Below, in pieces: positions 16,106 through 24,327 of a stretch of 46,403 nt of DNA (position 1 is its first letter; every line of letters starts with the position of its first letter). The stretch comes from Streptomyces hayashii (GTDB lineage Bacteria > Actinomycetota > Actinomycetes > Streptomycetales > Streptomycetaceae), in the NCBI RefSeq assembly GCF_024539815.1, contig NZ_JAHHIU010000117.1, positions 1-46,403 of the forward strand, given 5' to 3'. Below the pieces are notes generated by a model. That model was not told the DNA's origin. It saw only the letters and a program-made list of their open reading frames with translations, and did not search any database. The position numbers and the translations under genes were made by a program.

Positions 16106-17185
16106 TCAGGCGGTCCGGCGCGGTGCCGGCCCTGTGCTCTCGCGGACGATCAGGTCGGGTTCGGCCCACAGCGGCGGCGCCGGGGCGTTGTCCGGGTCGA
16201 GCAGCCGGTGCAGCAGCCCGAAGGCGCCGCGGCCCAGCCCTTCGAAGTCCAGCCGCACGCTGGTCAGGGTGGGATGGGTGTAGGCGGCGTACGGTGCGTC
16301 GTCGAAGCCCATGATGCTCAGGTCGCCCGGCACGTCCCGCCCGGCCTCACGGGCCGCACGGAGCACACCGAGGGCGAGGTCGTCGTTGCCGCACAGCACG
16401 GCGGTGACCTCCGGGTCGGCCACCACGCCACGAGCGGCGAGATACCCGGATCGCGGGCTCCAGCCGCCTTCCAGCGGTTCGGGGACGGGCTGGCCCGCGC
16501 TGGTGAGCGCGTCCCGCCAGCCCTCGGCGCGCTGACCGACGCGGGTCGTGGTGGACGGGATCGTCATGTAGTGGACGGTGCGGTGGCCGAGGCCGAGCAG
16601 GTAGCGGGTGGCCTGGGCCGCCGCCGTCCGGTCGTCGAGCCAGGCCTCCGGCCTGCCGGTCCGCCCGGCCTCCCGCGGCCGCTCCACCACGGCGGCGGCG
16701 GGGAACTCGGCGGGCAGTGCCTGCCAGGCCCGTTCGCCGGCCGCGTTGAAGGCGATCACCAGGACGGGCTCCCCGGGGCGGGCGAGCCGGCCGGCGACGT
16801 CGTCCGTCGTCAGCGGAGAGTCGTCGTCCAGCACGCTGACCGAAACGGCGAAGTCCGCCGCACGGGCCGCCTCCTCTATACCCCGCAGGGCGAGGGAGGC
16901 GCCGTACAGGGTGGTGTCCGAGGTGAGCACCGTCACCGAGCGCACCACACCCCCGGCCAGCGCCCGGGCGAGCCGGTTGGGCTTGTAGCCCAGCTCCTCG
17001 ATGACCTCCAGTACGCGCGCCCGGGTGGCCCTCGCGACCCTCGGACGGTCGTTGACCACGCGGGAGACGGTCTGGTGGGACACCCCGGCCGCCTTGGCGA
17101 CGTCGAAGATGCTGACGGACCGCAGCCGGTCGGCGCCGTCCTTGGGCGGCTCCTCCTCGTGGCGAGCCGGGGTGGGGTTCTGCAT
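16106..17185 (-). CDS. LacI-family repressor of the glycan locus
   Basis: Predicts 359 residues. After an acidic N-terminal tail the HTH is SVSIFDVAKAAGVSHQTVSR with hinge helix ELGYKPNRLARALAGG. The periplasmic-binding-like effector domain follows (SVTVLTSDTTLYGASLALRG, GHRTVHYMTIPSTTTRVGQR, VTAVLCGNDDLALGVLRAAR, SIMGFDDAPYAAYTHPTLTS). The effector should be a mono- or oligosaccharide released from the imported glycan. It lies 53 bases after the solute-binding protein gene in the same operon and next to a cognate-looking operator. Two more operators precede the transporter genes, so it probably controls uptake and hydrolysis together and regulates its own synthesis as the last gene of the transport operon. 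Confidence 0.92.
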   Translation of the reverse strand: MQNPTPARHEEEPPKDGADRLRSVSIFDVAKAAGVSHQTVSRVVNDRPRVARATRARVLEVIEELGYKPNRLARALAGGVVRSVTVLTSDTTLYGASLALRGIEEAARAADFAVSVSVLDDDSPLTTDDVAGRLARPGEPVLVIAFNAAGERAWQALPAEFPAAAVVERPREAGRTGRPEAWLDDRTAAAQATRYLLGLGHRTVHYMTIPSTTTRVGQRAEGWRDALTSAGQPVPEPLEGGWSPRSGYLAARGVVADPEVTAVLCGNDDLALGVLRAAREAGRDVPGDLSIMGFDDAPYAAYTHPTLTSVRLDFEGLGRGAFGLLHRLLDPDNAPAPPLWAEPDLIVRESTGPAPRRTA

Positions 17186-17238
17186 GTGTGTGGACTCCTG
17201 GTGGATGGTCGGTCGAGGCGCCTGTCGCAGGTGAGGGC

Positions 17239-18588
17239 CTACTTGATCGCCGCGTTGGACTCCTCATTGACGGAGTCCGCCGCCGCCTCGGGGGACTGCT
17301 GGCCCAGCCACACCTGGTTGAAGGCGTCCTGCACCTTGACGTTGTACGTCGCCGAGGACGTGGTCAGCGGATAGCCGATGGACGTGCCCTCGGCCTCCTT
17401 GGAGAAGGCGCTGACGTCCACGCCCCGCTGCTGCCACACGGCCACGTAGTCCTTATTGAGCGTGGGAATGCCTGGCCACACCGACCCCTCGGAGACGATG
17501 ATCTTCTGGGACTCCTCCGACCCGAGCCACTTCACCAGTTCCCATGCCTCCTTCGGGTGCTTGCTGCCTGCGTACAGAGCGTTGCTGAGCCCGTTGTACA
17601 CCGTGCCCTTCCCGACCGGGCCACTGGGCAGCTCGGCGACGCCGAAGTTGTCCTTCATCGACGTCTGGTAGGCGTTGAGATCCCAGCTGCCGTCCCACAC
17701 CACGGCCGCCTGCTTGCGGGCCATGACCTGGGGCAGGGACGCCCCATTGGGGGTGTTGGTCACGGAGGCCGGCACCGCCACGTGGTACTTCAGCCGCAGG
17801 TCCTGGACGAACTGAACGGCCTGCACGCAGGAGGGCTGGTCGATGGTCCACTTGCCCCACGGCTTGTCCTGGAGCTTGCAGCCGTTCTGGACCGCCGCGT
17901 CCCACCAGTCGGTCTGGCCGTTGGACGACCCGAGCGCGAGACCGTACTGCTTGACGTGCTTGCTGTCGAAGCCCGGCTCGTTCGGGTGCCTGCCGTTGTC
18001 GTCGAGCGTCAGCTTCTGCAGCGCCTTGACGAAGGCGCCGCCGTCGGCGGGGTTCCATGACAGGCCGCTCAGCTGGTCCTGCGTCAGCCCGGCCTGCTTG
18101 AGCATGGTCTTGTTGTAGATCTGGGCGATGGTGTCCCAGTCCTTGGGAAGGCCGTACTGCTTGCCGTCCTGCTGCCAGCCCGCCAGCAGCTTGGAGTCGT
18201 AGATCGACGTGTTCAGCTTGTCGGCCTTGATGTACGGGGTGAGGTCGGTGAGGACGTTCTGCTGGGAGAACTGCGGGAAGTACGCCACGTGGTCCCAGAA
18301 GACGTCGGGCGCGGTGCGGCCGGCCATCTGGGTCTGCAGCTTGCTCCAGTACTGCGCCCAAGCGTTCAGCTCGATCTTGACCTTGATCTTCGGGTGCTGC
18401 TTCTCGAACGCGGCTATCGACTTCTGCAGCGCCGGCTCCTGGACAGCGTCCCAGATGGCGTACTGCAAGGTGACGGTACCTCCGGAGGAGGAGGTGTCCG
18501 AGCCGGACGAGCCGCAGGCGGTGGTGAGGCAGAGCAGGAGTGCGCTGGTGGCGGTGGCGGCCAGGACTCTTCGGGAGGATGCGGACAT
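17239..18588 (-). CDS. ABC sugar transporter solute-binding lipoprotein
   Basis: Predicts 449 residues. The lipoprotein signal ends in a lipobox LTTAC with lipidated Cys25, followed by a Ser/Gly linker (GSSGSDTSSSGG). The mature protein is an extracellular solute-binding family 1 (MalE-like) receptor: LQYAIWDAVQEPALQKSIAA, PDVFWDHVAYFPQFSQQ, VVWDGSWDLNAYQ and HPKEAWELVKWLGSEESQK. Aromatic residues (WDHVAYF, WWDAAV) suggest sugar stacking. It is third in the operon after two permeases and before the LacI gene. No ATPase is encoded here, as is usual for Streptomyces sugar importers, which share the MsiK ATPase from elsewhere. Confidence 0.93.
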   Translation of the reverse strand: MSASSRRVLAATATSALLLCLTTACGSSGSDTSSSGGTVTLQYAIWDAVQEPALQKSIAAFEKQHPKIKVKIELNAWAQYWSKLQTQMAGRTAPDVFWDHVAYFPQFSQQNVLTDLTPYIKADKLNTSIYDSKLLAGWQQDGKQYGLPKDWDTIAQIYNKTMLKQAGLTQDQLSGLSWNPADGGAFVKALQKLTLDDNGRHPNEPGFDSKHVKQYGLALGSSNGQTDWWDAAVQNGCKLQDKPWGKWTIDQPSCVQAVQFVQDLRLKYHVAVPASVTNTPNGASLPQVMARKQAAVVWDGSWDLNAYQTSMKDNFGVAELPSGPVGKGTVYNGLSNALYAGSKHPKEAWELVKWLGSEESQKIIVSEGSVWPGIPTLNKDYVAVWQQRGVDVSAFSKEAEGTSIGYPLTTSSATYNVKVQDAFNQVWLGQQSPEAAADSVNEESNAAIK

Positions 18589-18700
18589 GGTGGTGCGTCC
18601 CTTTCGGTGCGTGCGGTGCGAGGTGGTGCGGGGGGACAGTGGGCGCCGGGGGCGGTGACGTCTTCGGCGGACGTGGACCGCTCAGGCTCCGGCGGAGGGC

Positions 18701-19534
18701 CTACTTGAGGCCGGTCAGAGCGATGGAGCGCACGATGTGCCGCTGGAAGAGCAGGAACACGGCGATCAGGGGGAGGAGGGCGAGGGCGGCCCCGGCCAGC
18801 ACGATGTGCGGCAGGTCGGAGACGTGTTGACCCTGGAGGGCGGAGATGCCCACGGTGATCACCCGGGTCCGGTCGCTGTTGGTGATGATCAGTGGCCAGA
18901 TCAGGTTGTTCCAGGTGTTGACGAACGTGATGATCGCGAGCGTGGCGAGGATCGGACGGCTCAGCGGCAGCATGATCCGTACCAGGATGGTCCAGGTGTT
19001 CGCCCCGTCGATGCGGGCCGCGGCCTCCAGGTCGTGCGGAATGGTGCGGAAGTGCTGGCGTACCAGGAAGACGCCGTACGGGGTGCCGAAGAGGGTGGGC
19101 AGGATCAGACCGGCGTAGGTGTCGACCATGCCGAGCTCGCGCATCATCAGGAACAGCGGCACGAGCGTGATCATCTGCGGCACCATCATCGTGGCGAGGT
19201 ATCCCCAGAAGAGCCAGTCGCGCCCCGGGAACTCCATCCGTGCGAGTGCGTAGGCGGCCAGCGAGCTGAACACCACCTGCCCGGCGGTGACGGCGACCGC
19301 CACGGTCAGGGTGTGGAGCAGGAAGGATGACATCCCGTACTGGCCCCACACGGCGCCGAAGTTGGCGAAGGTGGCCGGATGCGCGGGGGTCCAGGCGTCG
19401 GTCGACAGCAGGTCCGACGGCCGCTTGAGGGCGCCGTTCAGGGTGAGCAGGTACGGCGCGACGGACAGCAGCGCTCCGGCGGCGAGGATGCCGTACAGCG
19501 TCGTTCTGCGGACGGCGGTGGAGAGAGAAGACAT
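18701..19534 (-). CDS. ABC sugar transporter inner-membrane permease (MalG-like)
   Basis: Predicts 277 residues from ATG at 19534, with GAGGAC overlapping the stop of the preceding permease as ribosome site. Six membrane segments are visible, starting TTLYGILAAGALLSVAPYLL. The cytoplasmic EAA loop that docks the ATPase is EAAARIDGANTWTILVRIML. It ends RSIALTGLK, the usual C-terminal signature of this family. It follows the first permease by 11 bases, so the pair is translated together and forms the membrane channel of the importer. Confidence 0.93.
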   Translation of the reverse strand: MSSLSTAVRRTTLYGILAAGALLSVAPYLLTLNGALKRPSDLLSTDAWTPAHPATFANFGAVWGQYGMSSFLLHTLTVAVAVTAGQVVFSSLAAYALARMEFPGRDWLFWGYLATMMVPQMITLVPLFLMMRELGMVDTYAGLILPTLFGTPYGVFLVRQHFRTIPHDLEAAARIDGANTWTILVRIMLPLSRPILATLAIITFVNTWNNLIWPLIITNSDRTRVITVGISALQGQHVSDLPHIVLAGAALALLPLIAVFLLFQRHIVRSIALTGLK

Positions 19535-19545
19535 GGTGGCCGTCC

Positions 19546-20529
19546 TCAGCTGAAGTCGTAGATGGTGCGCTTGCGGAAGTACAGGAGTTGAACGGCCGTC
19601 ACCAGCAGGATCACGGCGAACAGCAGCATCGCCAGCGCCGAGGCGTAGCCGGTGCGGAAGAGCTGGAAGGCCTGCTGGTAGATGTGATAGTTCATCGTGT
19701 CCGTCGAGCCGCCCGGCCCGCCCTGGGTCATCACATAGACGGTGTCGAACATCTGGAACGACCCGATCGTGTTGGTCACCAGCACGAAGAACATCGACGG
19801 GCGCAGCAGCGGCAGCGTGATCCGGAAGAAGCGCTGGACGGGCCCGGCCCCGTCCAGGTCGGCCGCCTCGTAGAGCGATTCCGGGATCGCCTGGAGCCCC
19901 GCCAGCAGGAACAGCATCGTGTAGCCCGTGTACTGCCAGATGTTGACCGAGGCCAGTACCGGCATCGCCCAGCCGGTGGACGACAGCCACGCCGGGCCGT
20001 CCACCCCGAAAAGGGCCAGGAACTGGTTGACCACGCCGTGCTGGGGATCGAACGCCCAGCTCCAGACGATGCCCAGGGCCACCGGCATGGCCATCCACGG
20101 CAGGACGAACAGCACCCGGAACACCTTGAGGCCCCGCAGCTTACGGTTCATCGCCATGGCGAGCAGCAGCGCGAGCACGGTCTGCGCGGGGATGTTGAGA
20201 AGCACGTAGTAGACGGTGTTGCGCATCGAGCGCCACACCTCGCTGTCGCCTGTCATCTCGCGGTAGTTCGCCAGCCCGACGAAGCGCGGGGCGCCCATCA
20301 GGTTCCAGTCGAAGAAGCTGATGACGACGACCCCGGCGATGGGCGCCACGAGGAACAACAGGAGCCCGACGAGGCTCGGCGCCAGGAGCAGGTACGCCTC
20401 AAGGGTGGTGCGCAAACGCCCCTGTCTGCGTCGGGCCCCGGCCGCGGTCGGGGCCGGCGGCCCGGCCGAGGGCCGGGGACTGCCGTGACCCGTTGGGCCA
20501 GGCTTGATGGGAGAGATGTTATCGATCAC
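19546..20529 (-). CDS. ABC sugar transporter inner-membrane permease (MalF-like)
   Basis: Predicts 327 residues from GTG at 20529. I choose this start because GGAG lies 7 bases upstream; ATG codons at 20535 (ribosome site too close) and 20580 (none) are alternatives. After a Pro/Arg-rich cytoplasmic tail, six membrane segments begin at LLLAPSLVGLLLFLVAP. The EAA loop is YEAADLDGAGPVQRFFRITL. It is the first gene of the transport operon. The start codon is embedded in the LacI-type operator at 20517-20530, so a bound repressor would also cover the translation start region of the DNA. Confidence 0.9.
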   Translation of the reverse strand: MIDNISPIKPGPTGHGSPRPSAGPPAPTAAGARRRQGRLRTTLEAYLLLAPSLVGLLLFLVAPIAGVVVISFFDWNLMGAPRFVGLANYREMTGDSEVWRSMRNTVYYVLLNIPAQTVLALLLAMAMNRKLRGLKVFRVLFVLPWMAMPVALGIVWSWAFDPQHGVVNQFLALFGVDGPAWLSSTGWAMPVLASVNIWQYTGYTMLFLLAGLQAIPESLYEAADLDGAGPVQRFFRITLPLLRPSMFFVLVTNTIGSFQMFDTVYVMTQGGPGGSTDTMNYHIYQQAFQLFRTGYASALAMLLFAVILLVTAVQLLYFRKRTIYDFS

Positions 20530-20530
20530 A
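20517..20530. promoter_or_regulatory. LacI-type operator O2 overlapping the permease start
   Basis: TGTTATCGATCACA, an imperfect palindrome around CG. On the coding strand it reads TGTGATCGATAACA and includes the GTG chosen as start. It matches the box before the GH39-like gene at 13 of 14 positions. Confidence 0.65.
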
Positions 20531-20657
20531 CTCATGCTCCGTCGGGCGGCTCGGTCCGGTGCAGCTGGAACACCGGCCATAAATCAGGGGAAAGCGGAAG
20601 CCACGGGAGGTGGGGCTCGCGATGCGGCTGAGCGATACTGCGCTGGATGTGAGTGAA

Positions 20658-20673
20658 GTGTTAGCGCTAACAC
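20658..20673. promoter_or_regulatory. LacI-type operator O1 upstream of the transport operon
   Basis: Perfect 16-bp palindrome GTGTTAGCGCTAACAC, a canonical LacI/GalR-family site, about 141 bases (centre to centre) from O2. The pair could support looping by a tetrameric repressor. Confidence 0.7.
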
Positions 20674-20692
20674 CTTGCGCGTCAAGAGGTGA

Positions 20693-20881
20693 CGGGAGGT
20701 TCCTCGGGGAAGGCCGTGGGGGAATCCGGGGTATGCCGACCCGCGGCTGCCGGACTTCGTCCCTCGTCTCGCCACGTTCGAGGAAGCCACCGTCCAGGGC
20801 ACCGCACGTTGGCACGCCACGCCGCAAGAAGCGGCCGACGCCCTCCCTGCGAGCCTCTCCGCTCCGGTGATGGAACGCTGA
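20693..20881 (+). pseudogene. C-terminal coding fragment of an unidentified protein
   Basis: An open frame ending TGA at 20879-20881 has protein-like composition: PWGNPGYADPRLPDFVPRLA, then TFEEATVQGTARWHATPQEA and ADALPASLSAPVMER. It looks like the C-terminus of a soluble enzyme, but no start or N-terminal part exists; a stop at 20690-20692 and the LacI operator lie just upstream. I cannot name the family. It may be what remains of a gene truncated when the transport operon became fixed here. Confidence 0.35.
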
Positions 20882-21022
20882 CAACAGCCGAAAAGTGGCA
20901 ATGCGTGATCTTCAGGCCGTCGTTTCGGTCGGCGCCGGGCGCCGACGACGCTGCGTCGCGGGCGAACCACCCGGGGCGCAGCGACGGACTCACGTATGTC
21001 GTGATCGTTCGTGTCGCTGGTC

Positions 21023-21046
21023 GGCAGGCAGGCAGGCAGGCAGGCA
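21023..21046 (+). repeat. GGCA tetranucleotide tandem repeat
   Basis: Six perfect GGCA units followed by the variants GTCA and GTAG, 45 bases before the PucR start at 21091. A 4-bp unit can expand or contract by slippage and would shift promoter or leader spacing. Confidence 0.8.
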
Positions 21047-21090
21047 GTCAGTAGAGTGGAGTCTCAAACCGCCCGTCTCGTGGCGGAATC

Positions 21091-22758
21091 GTGATCTTGG
21101 TGCAGGTTCGTCTGATGCAGTCAGGTGGCTCTTTCCCCGCTCAGTCCCGGCCCTCGTCCGTACCCGGTGCGACGTTGGAGGGTCTGCTGTCAGTAATGGG
21201 TGCGGGCACTCTTGAGCTGCATGCGGCTCCCCGGGGCCTGGAAATTCCAGTGCACGGCGTGGCCGTGTGGGATGTGCTGGAGCCGGAGGTGGCCGGGCAG
21301 GTTGTACTGGCGGTCGGGGTCGAGCCGCACTCGGCTGCCGCTGCCGATGTGGTCAGGGCTGCCGGGCGGTCCGGAGCGGCAGCCGTGGTCTTCGGACCGG
21401 ACCGGGCGGGCCGGGCGAGTTCGGTGGTGCGTGCAGCTGCGGCGGAAGCGGACGTGGCCGTCCTCATCCGCACGGCGTGGGTCGGCTGGGCGCAGTTGGT
21501 GGGGATGCTGCGGGCGGGGCTGACCGCTGCCGGCTACCCGGCCGATCCGCAGATCGCGCAGGTGCCTCTCGGCGATCTGGACGGTTTGGCCGATGCGGTG
21601 TCGGCGATGGTGGGCGGGGCGGTGACGATCGAGGACCTGCAGTCGCGGGTCCTTGCCTACTCGTCCACGGAAGGGGATGTGGACGAGATGCGCAGACGGA
21701 CCATCCTCGGTCGGCGAGTGCCGGCTTCGACGGTGGCCGCGCTGCGGGAGACAGGTTTCTTCCGGATGCTGTGGGGGTCGGGGGATGTGGTCCGCCGCCC
21801 GGCTGAAGGGGACCTCCCCGAACGGCTGGCCATCGCGGCCACCGCTGGGGGCGAGGTCCTGGGAACGATCTGGGTGGCGGCTGCCGGGCGACCGCTGCCG
21901 CCGACGGCCGAGGATGACTTGAGGGCCGCTGCCCGGGCGGCCGCGCCGCATCTGCTCCATGACCGTTCCCGGCAGGCAAGGCACGGGCAGGCGGTCCAGG
22001 AGACGGCGCGTGCGCTGCTGGAGGGCTCGGGCTCTGCTGAAGCTCTGGCGACATGTACAGCGCTGCCGGTCGAGGGCCGTTGCGGGGTCTTGGAGGTGCG
22101 TGCCCTGCCGGGAACAGGACAGGAGCGGCTACCGGACCTGGCGGCCCTGGAGTGTGCCGCACAGGGGTATCGGGCGGTCGTGGTGCCGGTCGCCGGCGGT
22201 GTGCTGGTGCTGCTGGGCGACCTGACGCCGGAGCCCCAGCGCGCTGCGGCGCAGATGGTGCGGCTGAGCGAGTCCCTCGCCGGTCGACTCGTCCCAGCTG
22301 TCGGTGCGGAGGTGCGCATCGGCGTGGGGGAGGTGGGAACGGACTTGCACCAGGCGGCCGAGTCCCGGCGGACGGCCGGCCTGGCGCTGCGGGCACTGCT
22401 GTCCCGCGGCGCCTCCCCCCGGGTCGCGCGGATGGGCGACGTGGCCGAGACGGTGGCGATGCTGCACATCGTGGACACGCTGAGCGAGGTGTCGCTGCCG
22501 CCGGAGCTACCGGTGACGCGTCTGGCGGCGTATGACGCCGAACACGACGGCCATCTGGTGGACACGCTGCGCGCCTACCTCGACCACTTCGGCGACGTAC
22601 CCGCGGCATCCGGCGCGCTGGGTATCCACCGCAACACCTTCCGGTACCGGATGCGGAGGCTGCGTGAAGTGTGCGGCATCGAACTCGACGATCCCGAGGC
22701 CCGGCTCCTGGCCCAGATGCAGCTCCGGCTGATGAGGGTCGACGCCGAAGACCGCTGA
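21091..22758 (+). CDS. PucR/CdaR-family transcriptional regulator
   Basis: Predicts 555 residues from GTG at 21091 (GGCGGA upstream); ATG at 21115 is an alternative. The N-terminal domain (about 20-140, TLEGLLSVMGAGTLELHAAP, AAAVVFGPDRAGRASSVVRA) is PucR-like sensing. The middle resembles the CdaR GGDEF-like domain (VEGRCGVLEVRALPG, VRIGVGEVGTDLHQAAESRR). The C-terminal HTH_30 domain contains TLRAYLDHFGDVPAASGALG followed by IHRNTFRYRMRRLREVCGIE. Members control purine, amino-acid or proline-type catabolism. The next gene, 212 bases downstream on the same strand, is a PLP-dependent decarboxylase-like enzyme, a plausible target. A tetranucleotide repeat precedes the gene. Confidence 0.9.
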   Translation: MILVQVRLMQSGGSFPAQSRPSSVPGATLEGLLSVMGAGTLELHAAPRGLEIPVHGVAVWDVLEPEVAGQVVLAVGVEPHSAAAADVVRAAGRSGAAAVVFGPDRAGRASSVVRAAAAEADVAVLIRTAWVGWAQLVGMLRAGLTAAGYPADPQIAQVPLGDLDGLADAVSAMVGGAVTIEDLQSRVLAYSSTEGDVDEMRRRTILGRRVPASTVAALRETGFFRMLWGSGDVVRRPAEGDLPERLAIAATAGGEVLGTIWVAAAGRPLPPTAEDDLRAAARAAAPHLLHDRSRQARHGQAVQETARALLEGSGSAEALATCTALPVEGRCGVLEVRALPGTGQERLPDLAALECAAQGYRAVVVPVAGGVLVLLGDLTPEPQRAAAQMVRLSESLAGRLVPAVGAEVRIGVGEVGTDLHQAAESRRTAGLALRALLSRGASPRVARMGDVAETVAMLHIVDTLSEVSLPPELPVTRLAAYDAEHDGHLVDTLRAYLDHFGDVPAASGALGIHRNTFRYRMRRLREVCGIELDDPEARLLAQMQLRLMRVDAEDR

Positions 22759-22970
22759 GTTTCGTTCTCCGGGCACCACGGCAGGGGTGGATCTTTGTGC
22801 CGGCGGTACAACGACGTTCCGGTCGCCCGCAGCGCCTTGTCCCAGCGGCACGGGGGTTCCGCGGGAAGTGCGGCCGCTGGGACGAAGACGCGGTGGCGAG
22901 AGCACGCGAGCCTGGTCCCCAAGCGCCCGGTGTGCCCGGGCCTTCACTTCGACGACCCGGAAGGTGCACG

Positions 22971-24272
22971 GTGACCAGCTCCCCGGCAGCCCAGCGACGC
23001 GAACGCATCCTCACCGCGGCGATACGCCAGCGGCTCCTCGATCCCGACGACGCCCTGCTGGCGGGGTTCGTCGACCTCGAAGGCGTTGCCGACAGCGTCG
23101 CAGCGCTTCAGCAGGCCTTCCCCGAGTCGGTTTCCGTTCTCCACGCGTTTGCGGCGAAGGCCAACCCCTTGGTGCCCTTGCTTGCGGAACTTCGAGGGCT
23201 CGGCATGGGCTGCGAGGTGGCCAGCGCCGGGGAACTCGCGCAGGCGCTGGCCGCCGGCTTCACCCCGGAACAGATCGTTTTCGACTCCCCGGCAAAAACC
23301 CGCGCTGAGCTCCTGCACGCACTTGAGCTCGGTGCCGCTGTGAACGCGGACAACTTTCAGGAGCTGTCCCGCATCGACGACATCCTCGCCGCCCGTTCGT
23401 CCGACTCGCGCATCGGCGTCCGGATCAACCCGCAGGTCGGCGCGGGCTCGATCGCTCACAGCAGCACCGCGACCGCGACCTCCAAGTTCGGCATCGCCTT
23501 GGAGGACGACGGCAACGAGGAGCGGCTGCTGCGGGCCTATCAGGAGCATCCGTGGCTGACCTGGGTCCACGCGCACGTCGGATCACAGGGCTGTCCGCTC
23601 GACTTGATCGCCCAAGGCATCGCGAAGACCGTCGCGTTCGCCGAGAAGGTCAACGCCCACGTCGGCCGGCGACAGATCGTCGGCATCGACATCGGCGGCG
23701 GGCTTCCCGTCGACTTCGCCAGCGACGACACGGCACCCGGCTTCGACCTCTACCTGGAGCGGCTGCACGCCCACGCACCGGCCCTGTTCACGGGCGAGTA
23801 CCGGATCGTCACCGAGTTCGGCCACTCCCTGCTCTCCAAGAACGGGTTCATCGCCGCGTACGTCGAGTACACCAAGACCGCCGGGCACCTCCCGATCGCG
23901 ATCACCCATGCCGGTGCCCAGGTCGCCGCCCGCACCGTGTTCCAGCCCGACAGCTGGCCCCTGCGCGTCACCGCGCACCGCCCCACCGGTGAAACCAAGA
24001 CCGGCCCTCTGGTGCCCCAGGACATCGCCGGCCCGCTCTGCTTCGCCGGCGACATCATCGCCCGAGCCCATCCGCTGCCCGCACTCGTCCCGGGCGACCT
24101 CGTTGCGGTCCTCGACACCGGGGCCTACTCCTTCTCCGCCCCCTACCACTTCAACACCCTGCCGGAACCCGCCGTCTACGGCGCGCGCACCGATGTGGAC
24201 GGCAACATCCAGTTCGAACTCCTGCGATCCGCCCAGACCGTCGACCAACTGCTCACCCGATCGGGCGGGTGA
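22971..24272 (+). CDS. Fold-III PLP amino-acid decarboxylase (LysA-like)
   Basis: Predicts 433 residues from GTG at 22971, with GGAAGG 6 bases upstream. The PLP lysine is Lys63 in LHAFAAKANPLVP. Barrel signatures of the ornithine/diaminopimelate decarboxylase family follow: LGMGCEVASAGELAQALAAG, RIGVRINPQVGAG, WVHAHVGSQG and GIDIGGGLPVDF. The C-terminal beta domain carries LCFAGDIIARA, which aligns with the catalytic CESxD loop and keeps the Cys, and AVLDTGAYSFSAPYHFNTLP, where Tyr contacts PLP. The divergent CFAGD motif suggests a substrate other than meso-diaminopimelate, so I do not call it LysA. The upstream PucR regulator may control it. Confidence 0.8.
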   Translation: MTSSPAAQRRERILTAAIRQRLLDPDDALLAGFVDLEGVADSVAALQQAFPESVSVLHAFAAKANPLVPLLAELRGLGMGCEVASAGELAQALAAGFTPEQIVFDSPAKTRAELLHALELGAAVNADNFQELSRIDDILAARSSDSRIGVRINPQVGAGSIAHSSTATATSKFGIALEDDGNEERLLRAYQEHPWLTWVHAHVGSQGCPLDLIAQGIAKTVAFAEKVNAHVGRRQIVGIDIGGGLPVDFASDDTAPGFDLYLERLHAHAPALFTGEYRIVTEFGHSLLSKNGFIAAYVEYTKTAGHLPIAITHAGAQVAARTVFQPDSWPLRVTAHRPTGETKTGPLVPQDIAGPLCFAGDIIARAHPLPALVPGDLVAVLDTGAYSFSAPYHFNTLPEPAVYGARTDVDGNIQFELLRSAQTVDQLLTRSGG

Positions 24273-24327
24273 CTTCTCCATCTGACCAAGCTGCCGATGT
24301 CTGATGCGGGGAGGTGATGATGAGGGG

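Noticed and set aside
13605..16314. Long plus-strand frames antisense to the GH39-like gene
   Set aside because: Gly/Val/Arg-rich composition typical of the complement of high-GC coding DNA; the minus strand has the catalytic motifs.
21023..21046. GGCA repeats as a CRISPR-like array
   Set aside because: Contiguous 4-bp units without spacers and no cas genes anywhere in the window.
22971..24272. Calling the PLP decarboxylase lysA
   Set aside because: The CESxD substrate loop reads CFAGD and no other lysine genes are nearby, so the substrate is uncertain.
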